Below, in pieces: positions 7,881 through 23,592 of a DNA stretch of 64,000 nt. The stretch is from Streptomyces hygroscopicus subsp. hygroscopicus (GTDB lineage: Bacteria; Actinomycetota; Actinomycetes; Streptomycetales; Streptomycetaceae). The position numbers and the translations under genes were made by a program. The DNA lies in assembly GCF_001553455.1 (NCBI RefSeq), contig NZ_BBOX01000138.1, forward strand, positions 1 to 64,000, written 5' to 3'. Under the pieces are notes generated by a model. It worked only from the letters and a program-made list of their open reading frames with translations, was not told where the DNA came from and made no database searches. The first letter of the stretch is position 1. Each line of letters opens with the position of its first letter.

Positions 7881-8171
7881 GTGACGGAAGCCCTTGGCTC
7901 CACCGCGACGCCTGAGAGCGGTCGTCCCGAGGACGAGGTGGCGACCAAGCGGGGTCGTCGTGGTGGTAAGCGTGCCAAGAAGGGGCCGTTCGGTCGGCTT
8001 GCGCTTTTCTACCGCCAGATCATCGCTGAGCTGCGGAAGGTCGTCTGGCCCACGCGCAGCCAGCTGTCGACGTACACCAGTGTGGTGATCGTTTTCGTCG
8101 TCATCATGATCGGCATCGTGACCGTGATTGACTATGGGTTCAACAACGCCATCAAGTACGTCTTTGGCTGA
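7881..8171 (+). CDS. secE: preprotein translocase subunit SecE
   Basis: A 96-aa single-span SecE of the short actinobacterial form; it clamps SecY in the membrane. A basic linker (TKRGRRGGKRAKKG) leads to the amphipathic helix with the conserved ELRKVVWPTR (residues 50-59) and one membrane segment at about 65-84. The start is GTG at 7881 with GAGGA a few bases upstream. It precedes nusG by 82 bp, likely in one operon. Confidence 0.96.
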   Translation: MTEALGSTATPESGRPEDEVATKRGRRGGKRAKKGPFGRLALFYRQIIAELRKVVWPTRSQLSTYTSVVIVFVVIMIGIVTVIDYGFNNAIKYVFG

Positions 8172-8253
8172 GACCCCCGCGAAAGGCGGCCGCCGCCCGG
8201 CGTCGCCTCTTTCGCACGTTCCACCCCTTTGAAGCCAGGAAGAAGCAGCCACC

Positions 8254-9099
8254 GTGTCTGACCCGAACCTGAACGACGCCGCCGAGCCCGTCGAGTCCCG
8301 TGAGGACGAGCTCGACATCGTCGAGGCGGCGGACTCCGACCAGGCTGAAGCAGCCGACGCCGCGGCGGGCGCGCCGGCCGAGGAGGAGGCGCTCCACGTC
8401 GAGGGCGAGGACGCCATCGAGGCGGAGAAGGCCGACGCGGCCGAGTCCGAAGACCTGGAGGAGGCTCCGGCCGAGGCCGCGGCCGATCCGGTCGAGGCGC
8501 TCCGCGAGGAGCTGCGCGGGCTGCCCGGTGAGTGGTACGTGATCCACACCTACGCGGGCTACGAGAAGCGCGTGAAGGCCAACCTGGAGCAGCGTGCCGT
8601 CTCGCTCAACGTCGAGGACTTCATCTACCAGGCCGAGGTCCCCGAGGAAGAGATCGTCCAGATCAAGAACGGCGAGCGCAAGAACGTCCGGCAGAACAAG
8701 CTGCCCGGCTATGTGCTCGTCCGCATGGACCTGACGAACGAGTCGTGGGGTGTCGTCCGCAACACCCCGGGCGTCACCGGCTTCGTGGGCAACGCCTACG
8801 ACCCGTACCCGCTGACCCTGGACGAGATCGTCAAGATGCTCGCCCCCGAGGCCGAGGAGAAGGCCGCCAAGGCCGCCGCCGAGGAGAGCGGCCTGCCGGC
8901 GCCGAGCCGCAAGGTCGAGGTCCAGGTGCTGGACTTCGAGGTCGGCGACTCGGTCACGGTCACCGACGGCCCGTTCGCGACCCTTCAGGCGACGATCAAC
9001 GAGATCAACGCCGACTCGAAGAAGGTCAAGGGTCTGGTGGAGATCTTCGGCCGCGAGACCCCGGTCGAGCTGAGCTTCGACCAGATCCAGAAGAACTAA
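8254..9099 (+). CDS. nusG: transcription termination/antitermination factor NusG
   Basis: A 281-aa protein with a Glu/Asp/Ala-rich N-terminal extension of about 85 residues, common in actinobacteria. The NGN domain, which binds the RNA polymerase clamp, starts at about 89 ([21 protein letters not shown]) and includes [11 protein letters not shown] and [12 protein letters not shown]. The C-terminal KOW domain is [13 protein letters not shown] through [17 protein letters not shown] start with AGGAAGAAG upstream. A hairpin terminator separates it from rplK. Confidence 0.97.
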   Translation: MSDPNLNDAAEPVESREDELDIVEAADSDQAEAADAAAGAPAEEEALHVEGEDAIEAEKADAAESEDLEEAPAEAAADPVEALREELRGLPGEWYVIHTYAGYEKRVKANLEQRAVSLNVEDFIYQAEVPEEEIVQIKNGERKNVRQNKLPGYVLVRMDLTNESWGVVRNTPGVTGFVGNAYDPYPLTLDEIVKMLAPEAEEKAAKAAAEESGLPAPSRKVEVQVLDFEVGDSVTVTDGPFATLQATINEINADSKKVKGLVEIFGRETPVELSFDQIQKN

Positions 9100-9117
9100 G
9101 AGCTCATACGAGAACTT

Positions 9118-9166
9118 CCGAACAGGTCAGACGGGCTTTCGCGGCCGGTCTGACCTGCTCGGTTTT
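9118..9166 (+). terminator. intrinsic terminator between nusG and rplK
   Basis: CAGGTCAGAC (9124-9133) pairs with GTCTGACCTG (9148-9157), followed by CTCGGTTTT. It lies 24 nt after the nusG stop. Confidence 0.8.
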
Positions 9167-9264
9167 AAGGCGCACAGCTATACCCGTTATCGTTGTGCGG
9201 TATGCCTCCATCCGGATGATCCGGTTCGGAGGCGAACACCCTCTCACTAGGACCCGGAGAGAGC

Positions 9265-9699
9265 ATGCCTCCCAAGAAGAAGAAGGTCACGGGGCTGATC
9301 AAGCTCCAGATCCAGGCCGGCGCCGCGAACCCGGCCCCGCCGGTCGGCCCCGCGCTGGGTCAGCACGGCGTCAACATCATGGAGTTCTGCAAGGCCTACA
9401 ACGCCGCGACCGAGTCGCAGCGTGGCATGGTCGTGCCGGTGGAGATCACGGTCTACGAGGACCGCTCCTTCACCTTCGTGACCAAGACCCCGCCGGCCGC
9501 CAAGCTGATCCTCAAGGCCGCGGGCGTGGAGAAGGGCTCCGGCGAGCCGCACAAGACCAAGGTCGCCAAGATCACCCGCGACCAGGTGCGTGAGATCGCC
9601 ACCACCAAGATGCCCGACCTGAATGCCAACGACCTGGACGCCGCCGAGAAGATCATCGCCGGCACCGCCCGTTCCATGGGCATCACGGTCGAGGGCTGA
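9265..9699 (+). CDS. rplK: 50S ribosomal protein L11
   Basis: A 144-aa protein of the GTPase-associated center; it binds 23S rRNA helices 43/44 and is the thiostrepton target site. Motifs: [27 protein letters not shown] in the N-terminal domain with its proline-rich switch, and [19 protein letters not shown] in the RNA-binding domain. CGGAGAGAG precedes the ATG. It is followed by rplA 95 bp later. Confidence 0.98.
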
Positions 9700-9794
9700 C
9701 ACCTCCGTAGCGAGGGCCGACAGCCCCCGCGGCCACGTGTGGCAGGGCCAAGCGCTGGCCCGGACCACGAACTCCACAGACATCAGGAGCAACA

Positions 9795-10514
9795 GTGAGC
9801 AAGCGCAGCAAGACCCTCCGCGCTGCGGACGCCAAGATCGACCGGGAGCGCACCTACGCCCCGCTCGAGGCCGTCCGTCTCGCGAAGGACACCTCCACGA
9901 GCAAGTTCGACGCGACCGTCGAGGTCGCCATGCGTCTGGGCGTCGACCCGCGCAAGGCCGACCAGATGGTGCGCGGCACCGTGAACCTGCCGCACGGCAC
10001 CGGTAAGACCGCCCGGGTCCTGGTCTTCGCGACCGGTGACCGTGCTGCGGCCGCGGAGGCCGCCGGCGCCGACATCGTCGGCTCCGACGAGCTCATCGAC
10101 GAGGTGTCCAAGGGCCGTCTGGACTTCGACGCCGTCGTCGCCACCCCGGACCTCATGGGCAAGGTCGGCCGTCTGGGCCGGGTGCTCGGTCCGCGTGGTC
10201 TGATGCCGAACCCGAAGACCGGCACCGTCACCCCGGACGTGGCCAAGGCGGTCACGGACATCAAGGGCGGCAAGATCGAGTTCCGCGTCGACAAGCACGC
10301 CAACCTGCACTTCATCATCGGCAAGGTGTCCTTCGACGAGGCCCAGCTGGTGGAGAACTACGCCGCGGCGCTCGAGGAGATCAACCGTCTCAAGCCGTCC
10401 GCCGCGAAGGGCCGCTACATCAAGAAGGCGACCCTGACCACCACGATGGGCCCCGGCATCCCGCTGGACGCCAACCGCACCCGCAACCTGCTGGTCGAGG
10501 AAGAGGCCGTCTGA
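9795..10514 (+). CDS. rplA: 50S ribosomal protein L1
   Basis: A 239-aa protein forming the L1 stalk that helps release deacylated tRNA. Recognisable segments: [70 protein letters not shown], and the final [14 protein letters not shown] start with AGGAGC upstream. In many bacteria L1 represses the rplKA mRNA; no clear operator was identified here. A 16-bp terminator stem follows. Confidence 0.98.
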   Translation: MSKRSKTLRAADAKIDRERTYAPLEAVRLAKDTSTSKFDATVEVAMRLGVDPRKADQMVRGTVNLPHGTGKTARVLVFATGDRAAAAEAAGADIVGSDELIDEVSKGRLDFDAVVATPDLMGKVGRLGRVLGPRGLMPNPKTGTVTPDVAKAVTDIKGGKIEFRVDKHANLHFIIGKVSFDEAQLVENYAAALEEINRLKPSAAKGRYIKKATLTTTMGPGIPLDANRTRNLLVEEEAV

Positions 10515-10550
10515 GGCCGCCCCTGAACCGGCGCACCACGGTGTGCAACC

Positions 10551-10590
10551 GCCGGGCCCCCGCATCTCGTCGATGATGCGGGGGCCCGGC
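10551..10590 (+). terminator. strong terminator after rplA
   Basis: A 16-bp perfect stem: the arms GCCGGGCCCCCGCATC (10551-10566) and 10575-10590 close an 8-nt loop. It isolates rplKA from the lipoprotein gene. Confidence 0.85.
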
Positions 10591-10666
10591 GCGTTCCGTT
10601 GTCGGCCCCCTCCGCTACAGTGCACTCTGCACAGACGTAAAAGAGAAATAAAAACTAGGGGGAACC

Positions 10667-11554
10667 GTGCGCGGTACTCATGTCGGTATGCGATGGGCCA
10701 TAGCCGCCGGAAGCGTCGCTCTGATGGTTGGCCTCACCGCGTGCGGGAGCGACAAGTCCGGCGACGACAAGGCCGGCGACAAGACGGGCGAGAAGAGCGG
10801 CCAGTCCGCGATGAGCCCGCTGGCGGCGCTCAAGCTGGCCTCGCAGCAGACGGACAAGAAGCACTCGGCCAAGGTCGAGGGCACCACGAAGATGGGCGAG
10901 CAGAACTCGCAGATGTCCGGCGCGATGGACTGGTCCAACGGCATCCGGGCCAACATGTCCATCACCCAGCGCGGCGGCGCCGTCGCCTCCTCCCCGGTCG
11001 AGGGCAAGCCGATGGACGCCCGCTACACGCCGGACGCGATGTTCCTGAACATGGGTGACCAGTTCGCCGCGCAGGCCGGCGGCGGCAAGCACTGGGTGAA
11101 GTACGACTACGACGTGCTGGCCCAGAAGGCGGGCCCCTCGGGCGCCTTCCTGAAGGACCAGATGCAGAACAACAACCCCTCCCGCTCGGTGGAGCTGCTG
11201 CTGGCCACGGGCAAGGTCAAGAGCGTGGGCACCGAGGACGTGAAGGGCGTCAAGGCGACGCACTACACGGGCACGGTCAAGGTCTCCGAGATCGCCAAGA
11301 TGCAGTCCAAGGAGCTGAGCCAGTCGGACCTGGACGCCCTGCAGAAGCAGCTGGAGACCTCGGGCATGGACACCGAGACCATCGACCTGTGGGTGGACGG
11401 CCAGAACCTGCTGGTGAAGAAGCGTGAGCAGGCGCAGAGCAACAACGGCGCCTATGACTCCACGGTCTTCTACACGGACTACGGCACCGCGGTGACGGTC
11501 GACGAGCCATCCTCCTCGGACACCGTGGACTTCCAGGACATGCTCCAGCAGTAG
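10667..11554 (+). CDS. putative secreted lipoprotein
   Basis: A 295-aa protein with a lipoprotein signal peptide: basic N-terminus, hydrophobic WAIAAGSVALMVG and lipobox GLTAC with Cys26 as the lipidated residue, then a Lys/Asp/Gly-rich linker. The mature part (SAKVEGTTKMGEQNSQMSGAMDW, MDARYTPDAMFLNMGDQ, THYTGTVKVSEIAK, IDLWVDGQNLLVKKRE) resembles the LppX/LprG-like half-barrel lipoproteins of actinobacteria, some of which bind lipids; this assignment is by pattern only. GTG start with AGGGGGAA upstream. Streptomyces commonly keep lipoprotein genes here, between rplA and rplJ. No membrane segment beyond the signal. Confidence 0.85.
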   Translation: MRGTHVGMRWAIAAGSVALMVGLTACGSDKSGDDKAGDKTGEKSGQSAMSPLAALKLASQQTDKKHSAKVEGTTKMGEQNSQMSGAMDWSNGIRANMSITQRGGAVASSPVEGKPMDARYTPDAMFLNMGDQFAAQAGGGKHWVKYDYDVLAQKAGPSGAFLKDQMQNNNPSRSVELLLATGKVKSVGTEDVKGVKATHYTGTVKVSEIAKMQSKELSQSDLDALQKQLETSGMDTETIDLWVDGQNLLVKKREQAQSNNGAYDSTVFYTDYGTAVTVDEPSSSDTVDFQDMLQQ

Positions 11555-11561
11555 AGCCGAT

Positions 11562-11591
11562 TTGCCTGGCCGCGGCCCGTTCGCGTAGTCT
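11562..11591 (+). promoter_or_regulatory. promoter of rplJ-rplL
   Basis: TTGCCT at 11562-11567 and TAGTCT at 11586-11591 with an 18-bp spacer, just upstream of the L10 leader. The predicted start near 11598 would place the whole leader in the transcript. Confidence 0.6.
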
Positions 11592-11597
11592 CCTACA

Positions 11598-11735
11598 GAA
11601 GCCAAAGACCGCTGGTTGTCGCCGTGCCCCCGGAAGGGGAAGCGGTGGCTGAAGGATCCGCTAGCTGCGGACGACCTGCGTAGGTGACTGTGGTTGCACT
11701 CCCGGAACGGGCCGCGGGTCCGTATCGGTCGAGTA
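11598..11735 (+). ncRNA. ribosomal protein L10 leader (autoregulatory RNA)
   Basis: The stretch GCCAAAGACCGCTGGTTGTCG followed by AAGGATCCGC...GCGGACGACCTGCGTAGGTGACTG carries the marks of the L10 leader: AAAGACCGC at the 5-prime side and GCGTAGGTGA at the kink-turn-like 3-prime side. The L10-(L7/L12) complex binds this RNA in place of its 23S rRNA site and represses rplJL. It stands directly before a terminator-like hairpin and rplJ. Confidence 0.8.
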
Positions 11736-11764
11736 CGCCCCGAGCGCCTGCGCCGGGGCGTTTT
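11736..11764 (+). terminator. attenuator hairpin in the rplJ leader
   Basis: CGCCCCG (11736-11742) and CGGGGCG (11754-11760) form a stem ending in TTTT. Coming after the L10 leader and 68 nt before rplJ, it looks like the expression switch of that leader. Confidence 0.65.
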
Positions 11765-11831
11765 CGCGTTGTCTCAGTCTCCTTCCTTCAGGCCGAAGCG
11801 GTCCTCATCACCCGGAAGGAGGCCGAGGCTC

Positions 11832-12395
11832 ATGGCGAGTCCTGACAAGGTCGCAGCCGTCGACGAGATGCGGGAGAAGTTCCGCAGCTCCAACGCGGCT
11901 GTCGTGACCGCGTACACCGGTCTCACCGTCGCGCAGCTCAAGGAGCTGCGCCGTTCGCTCGGTGAGAACGCTCAGTACCGTGTGGTGAAGAACACGCTGA
12001 CCAAGATCGCGGCCAACGAGGCCGGGATCAACCAGCTCGACGACCTGTTCTCGGGTTCGTCGGCCGTCGCCTTCGTGACCGGTGACCCGGTCGAGGCGGC
12101 GAAGGGTCTCCGTGACTTCGCCAAGGAGAACCCCGCTCTCGTCATCAAGGGCGGTGTCCTTGACGGCAAGGCGCTGTCCGCCGACGAGATCAAGAAGCTC
12201 GCGGACCTCGAGTCCCGTGAGGTGCTGCTCGCCAAGCTGGCGGGTGCGATGAAGGCCAAGCAGTCCCAGGCTGCCGCGCTCTTCCAGGCCCCGCTGTCCA
12301 AGCTCGTCCGGACCGCCGAGGCGCTCCGGCAGAAGCAGGCCGAGCAGGGCGGTGCCGAATCCCCGGCTCCCGCCGAGGCCGAGGCCGCCGAGTAG
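11832..12395 (+). CDS. rplJ: 50S ribosomal protein L10
   Basis: A 187-aa base of the L7/L12 stalk. [37 protein letters not shown] and [13 protein letters not shown] form the rRNA-binding domain; the C-terminal helix that docks L7/L12 dimers is in the [12 protein letters not shown] region, followed by an Ala/Glu-rich tail. The ATG at 11832 has AAGGAGG 9 nt upstream, which settles the start over an open upstream extension. It is preceded by the L10 leader and followed by rplL at 85 bp. Confidence 0.97.
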   Translation: MASPDKVAAVDEMREKFRSSNAAVVTAYTGLTVAQLKELRRSLGENAQYRVVKNTLTKIAANEAGINQLDDLFSGSSAVAFVTGDPVEAAKGLRDFAKENPALVIKGGVLDGKALSADEIKKLADLESREVLLAKLAGAMKAKQSQAAALFQAPLSKLVRTAEALRQKQAEQGGAESPAPAEAEAAE

Positions 12396-12480
12396 TCAAG
12401 GCCCCGGTCGCAGCGGGCCCGGAAGCCCGCCGACATGTACATCCGGCACCACCTGCCGAATTAGTGGAAGGACCGCCATC

Positions 12481-12870
12481 ATGGCGAAGCTCAGCCAGGA
12501 AGACCTGCTCGCGCAGTTCGAGGAGATGACCCTCATCGAGCTCTCCGAGTTCGTGAAGGCCTTCGAGGAGAAGTTCGACGTCACCGCCGCCGCCCCGGCC
12601 GCCGTCGTCGCCGCCGCTCCGGGTGCCCCGGGCGCCGCTGCCCCGGCCGAGGAGGAGAAGGACGAGTTCGACGTCATCCTCACCGGCGCCGGCGACAAGA
12701 AGATCCAGGTCATCAAGGTCGTGCGGGAGCTGACCTCGCTGGGTCTGAAGGAGGCCAAGGACCTCGTCGACGGCACCCCGAAGCCGGTCCTCGAGAAGGT
12801 CAACAAGGAGCAGGCCGACAAGGCCGCCGAGTCCCTCAAGGGCGCCGGCGCCTCCGTCGAGGTCAAGTGA
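12481..12870 (+). CDS. rplL: 50S ribosomal protein L7/L12
   Basis: A 129-aa stalk protein that recruits translational GTPases. An N-terminal dimerisation domain ([31 protein letters not shown]), an Ala/Pro hinge ([19 protein letters not shown]), and the C-terminal factor-binding domain ([25 protein letters not shown]). Normal length and complete. Confidence 0.98.
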   Translation: MAKLSQEDLLAQFEEMTLIELSEFVKAFEEKFDVTAAAPAAVVAAAPGAPGAAAPAEEEKDEFDVILTGAGDKKIQVIKVVRELTSLGLKEAKDLVDGTPKPVLEKVNKEQADKAAESLKGAGASVEVK

Positions 12871-13268
12871 TCTCACGGCCCGCCGCCACACGCCGGTAGC
12901 GCGGGGGCGGCGAGGTCTGATTCACGCCAGGGGCGATCACCCGTTCGGGTGGTCGCCCTTCGGCGCTTCCGTGACGGCTGCATTGCCTTACGGGCTTGTG
13001 GAGGTATGGTGATCTTCGTTGCCCGTCGCCACGCCCTGTGACGATCTCGCCGGAGTGGGGGGCCTTGACGAACGGCACGCAGCGCGCAATTCTCAGGACG
13101 CGACGTCACATCGATCCGTAAGTCCGAGGCATGGATCGTCGGCGGAGCGGGCAGTATCGATATGCGCATCGAGCGCTTGGGCTGCCAACAGGGCGTATGA
13201 AGACAACGAGGGGCGCGCCCCCTCACCGGAGGGAGAGATTGGCACTGCCGGTCTCAGAAACTCGGCGC
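12871..13268 (+). other. rplL-rpoB intergenic region, proximal part
   Basis: About 400 bp without a convincing gene between rplL and the rpoB promoter. It holds a hairpin at 12931-12960 and is less GC-biased than its surroundings. In Streptomyces, as elsewhere, rplJL read-through and a separate promoter both feed rpoBC. Confidence 0.6.
12931..12960 (+). terminator. hairpin between rplL and rpoB
   Basis: GGGCGATCACCCG and CGGGTGGTCGCCC (12931-12943 and 12946-12958) pair with one G-U, followed by TTCGG. It probably attenuates rplJL transcription before rpoB, which would set the excess of L7/L12 over polymerase. Confidence 0.7.
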
Positions 13269-13297
13269 TGGACATCAGTGTGCCAAGTGGCTACACT
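13269..13297 (+). promoter_or_regulatory. promoter of rpoBC
   Basis: TGGACA at 13269-13274 and TACACT at 13292-13297 with a 17-bp spacer, a good match to the HrdB consensus. It leaves a leader of about 155 nt before the TTG start of rpoB. Confidence 0.65.
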
Positions 13298-13458
13298 GAC
13301 CCTTTGCGCTGCCTGTTAGCTGCTCCCTGCCCGTCACCAGGGGCATACCCACCTTCGAGCACTACCGATGGAAACACCCTGACCAGGGATTTCATCCATG
13401 AGTTCGCGGTGGGACCGGTACGCGCGTAGTGAGTCCGAGCCCTCGGAAGGACCCCCTC

Positions 13459-16941
<3,483 letters not shown>

Positions 16942-17041
16942 CGGGTCTGGCCGGGGCGGTTCGTACCGCGACTGCCCCGGCCTCTCCCCGGACCCCCAGT
17001 CAGACCCGAAGACACGACCCTGAAAGAGGGATTGACGACAA

Positions 17042-20941
<3,900 letters not shown>

Positions 20942-20967
20942 GGCCGGTATCGACCAGGCACCGCTCA

Positions 20968-21001
20968 CCGGGCGGTCACCCCTCGCGGGGTGGCCGCCCG
21001 G
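20968..21001 (+). terminator. terminator after rpoC
   Basis: CCGGGCGGTCACCCC (20968-20982) pairs with GGGGTGGCCGCCCGG (20987-21001) around a TCGC loop, 26 nt past the rpoC stop. It lies inside the degraded tail of the antisense LAL pseudogene. Confidence 0.75.
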
Positions 21002-22277
21002 CGGCGTGTGCGGGGGTGTCGGGGGTGTCGGGGCCGGCGGGGGTGTCGCCGGCCAGCAGCACCCGGCCCCGCAGGTAGTGCTCGGCCTGGTAGGCGGAGT
21101 CGCTCAGCCTGCGTTGTTCGCGGTGGGGGCGGCGTTGTTCCGGTTGGTGGAGTCGTGGGGTGTGGTGCCGGATGTGGTGTTGGGTCATTCGGTGGGTGAG
21201 CTGGCGGCGGCGCATGTGGCGGGGGTGTTGTCGCTGGGGGATGGGTGTCGGTAGGTGGAGGCGCCGCTTCCCGCAGCACCGGCACCGTCCAGGGCGCGTC
21301 GGTCTGGTCGCAGGTGATCAGGTGGGCGGCGACGGTCGTCGCCTGGGCGCCCTCCTGGTACAGCAGCCCGGCGGCCCGGCGGTGCAGCCGGGTGCGGTCC
21401 TTCCCGGCGATGTTGTCGAGCACGGCGGCGCGGGCGGCCGGATGCCGGAAGTGGCCGTCCGCCAGCAGCCCGGCCATGGTCAGCACCTCCACGACGTGGT
21501 CGGCCTGGGGCGGTTCGATGTCCAGGAGGCGGGCCAGCAGCGCGGGGGTTCCGGCGTCGCCGAGTACCGTGAGCCCCTGGGCGCCTTCCAGCACATCGGG
21601 TCCGCAGCGGTGGACGCAGACCAGCACGGCCTCGCGGAAGGCGTCGGCGACGACGGGCCCGGCCGGGGCCTTGGCGGAGATCCGCCCGGCGACCCTCGCA
21701 TGGTCCTCCAGCAGCGCCCGGATCAGCAGCGGATTGCCCCCGCTGATCGCCGCGCAGGCGGTATGCGGCGGGCTGGACGGCCAGGTGTCCGCGTGGTCCG
21801 CGAGCAGTTCGGCGACACCGGCGGGGGACAGCGGGCCCAGCCGGATGCGGCGGCAGTGCGAGTGGCTGAGCAGTTCGGCGCGGAAGGAGTCGAGCGCGGG
21901 CTCCAGCACCGCCCACTCGTTGAGCACGAGGAGGATCGGCTTCGCCGCGAGGCGTCTGGTCAGGGAGGAGAGGAATTGCAGGGACAGTCGGTCGGCGTAC
22001 TGGACGTCGTCGATCCCCACGACGAGGGGGCCCTGGGCGGCCAGGTCCAGGAGCAGGGTGCAGAACTCGTGAATGACGCGGGCGTGCTGCTGCTCAAGGG
22101 TTTCCGTTCCTTGACCGGGCCGTTCCGTCACACATCCCGGGCGAAGACGTTCATCAGGCTGGTCTTTCCACAGGCCACTGCCCCCGTCACCAGGGCGACC
22201 CCTCCTTCGCCTGCCAGGCAGGTCGACAGCATGGATCGCAGCTGAGTGAGTTCGCCCATCCGTTCGGCCAGCTCCAC
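20976..22277 (-). pseudogene. broken LAL-family (large ATP-binding LuxR) regulator
   Basis: Remnants of a pathway-specific LAL activator. From 22277 (GTG, with GGGGGA upstream) one frame reads VELAERMGELTQLRSML, EGGVALVTGAVACGKTSLMN (Walker A) and then stops at 22128-22130. Another frame resumes with HARVIHEFCTLLLDLAAQGP, LVVGIDDVQYADRLSLQFL (Walker B), LVLNE, ISGGNPLLIRALLEDH and AAHLITCDQTDAPWTVPVL. The stretch normally found between Walker A and Walker B is missing, so an internal deletion and frame shift are likely. The remainder of the roughly 900-aa protein, including the LuxR DNA-binding helix-turn-helix, is gone. At 21105-21252 a PKS fragment interrupts it on the opposite strand; a short tail ([20 protein letters not shown]) continues beyond. 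Confidence 0.8.
21105..21252 (+). pseudogene. modular polyketide synthase acyltransferase-domain fragment
   Basis: The plus strand reads [20 protein letters not shown], then [20 protein letters not shown], then VLSLGDGCR and a stop. GHSVGE is the active-site Ser motif of malonyl/methylmalonyl-loading AT domains of type I PKSs, and the flanking residues match the AT consensus closely. Only about 49 codons remain, with no PKS sequence on either side. It is inserted antisense in a LAL regulator relic. Codon use (GTG, GTT, TTG runs) differs from the neighbours and looks like PKS DNA. Confidence 0.85.
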
Positions 22278-22747
22278 AAATCCCCCTTTGCGAGTCACGG
22301 TCGTCGCGGTGAATGGCATGCGCGATTGCACTGCGTGCATCACAGTCGATGGTGTGGCCTGGTCGCAGAACGGTCGAGCTCAAAAAGAGCGCCTTACTGA
22401 TCCATTACTAATTCCGATGCCACTGTGTGCCGCCATCTCACCATTTATGTCGGGGCGGCGTGGACATGTCGTGCGGAAAACATGACGTTCCTCGCACTGG
22501 CGTCCTGAAGTGGGCATTGGAGCTGGGCCGGGTTCGCTGGGGAGTCCAGGTTGACCTGCGGCGACGCCATCAGGTTGGGGCCCGGGGCGGTCGCTGTCAA
22601 CACCGGACGGCCCATCGACTGGAGTCCCAGGGGTTGGTCTAGGGGTTTACCGGGCGAATTACATCCGTAGGATGGGCAAATGCCTGGTGGCGCGCGCCTC
22701 GGGAATTACGCAGGGGGCGCTTTTCGAACCCTGGAGCGGGAGAGTCG
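22278..22747. other. intergenic region between two pseudogenes
   Basis: No supported gene. The part at about 22375-22450 is AT-rich for this chromosome (for example CTGATCCATTACTAATTCC), as expected for the former promoter region of the LAL gene. The rest shows no repeat or motif I recognise. Confidence 0.5.
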
Positions 22748-23220
22748 ATGCTGTTCTACACCGGTCATTTCGGTTCGTTCGACGGGAACGGTCGGCAGGA
22801 TATTCTCGTCCGGCATGGGGGCGAATTATTCGTCTACCCGGGATCCGGTGCGCTGAATGGTTTGAAAACGTACGGTGAATTCGTGAAGATCGGCACCGAC
22901 ATTCAGCCCGACCACTATCTCTGGGTGGGTGCCGGTGACCTCACTGGACACCCTGGCGGAACCGGTCCACATCGGCGGGAAGCTGCCGGAGGTCGCCTAC
23001 GACACGATCGCCCTCGCCGATATGAACCCCGACGGAAAAACCGACATCAACGGCGACGGCCGGCCGGACCTGCTCGGACTGCGGCAGGACGGCACCCTGG
23101 TGGCCCACGCCCACAGCGGCGCCTTCGACCCGGAGAACCCCACCGCCGTCCTCCGGGAGCCGGTGGTGGTGGCGAAGGGCCGGCACGGCGAAGGGCCGGC
23201 ACGACGTGACCGCCATCAGC
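22748..23220 (+). pseudogene. frameshifted FG-GAP/VCBS repeat protein fragment
   Basis: Two reading frames carry halves of a beta-propeller repeat protein. From 22748: FYTGHFGSFDGNGRQDILVR, GELFVYPGSG and DHYLWVGAGDLTG, the usual Streptomyces FG-GAP repeat pattern. Just after DLTG the similarity jumps to another frame (from about 22930): DTIALADMNPDGKTDINGDG, RPDLLGLRQDGTLVAHAHSG, where the calcium-binding D-x-N-x-D-G signature recurs. No signal peptide is found in front, and the repeat spacing is compressed, so 5-prime and internal deletions are likely. Intact relatives are secreted or surface proteins. Confidence 0.75.
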
Positions 23221-23255
23221 TGACCCCGCCATCAGCCGACCCCGCGATCAGCTCA

Positions 23256-23290
23256 GGGGAGACGACACCGCCCGGTGTCGTCTCCCCTTC
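23256..23290 (+). terminator. terminator upstream of the str operon
   Basis: GGGGAGACGACACCG (23256-23270) pairs with CGGTGTCGTCTCCCC (23273-23287), followed by TTCTGTG. It insulates rpsL from the decayed island. Confidence 0.8.
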
Positions 23291-23343
23291 TGTGTCCCCG
23301 TACGCGTCCCTTCTTCGTCCGTGTGGGCCCCATAGCATTTGTT

Positions 23344-23372
23344 TTGACCGGAGTCCATGCGGTAGGTAAGCT
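23344..23372 (+). promoter_or_regulatory. promoter of the str operon (rpsL)
   Basis: TTGACC at 23344-23349 and TAAGCT at 23367-23372 with a 17-bp spacer. This gives a leader of about 210 nt before rpsL. Confidence 0.6.
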
Positions 23373-23462
23373 CACACCTCGTGCCTGGGGTGTGCCCGGG
23401 TCCTGGTGTATGCGCTCTCCGGACGGCTTCGGCCGGGGGTGCCACAGCTCGGGATGCCGAGG

Positions 23463-23556
23463 CGAGACGCCGACTCATACGCACTTTCCGTCTCGCGGAG
23501 GTTGTATGGGGTCTGCGACACACCCGACCGCGTGGGTCGGAGAAATCCCAGGTTAG
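23463..23556 (+). promoter_or_regulatory. rpsL leader element shared with rpsJ; possible 16-aa leader peptide
   Basis: GCGAGAC (23463-23469) can pair with GTCTCGC (23490-23496), immediately before a GGAGG at 23497-23501 and an ATG at 23506. From the ATG a short frame reads MGSATHPTAWVGEIPG and stops at 23554-23556, 36 nt before rpsL. Positions 23513-23541 match the rpsJ leader at 36316-36344 with one mismatch; the core is the hairpin CCGACC-GCGTG-GGTCGG (23524-23540). It could be an RNA control element, a leader peptide gene, or both. Confidence 0.6.
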
Positions 23557-23592
23557 CTTTACCGAGACTGGCACACAGAAACCGGAGAAACG

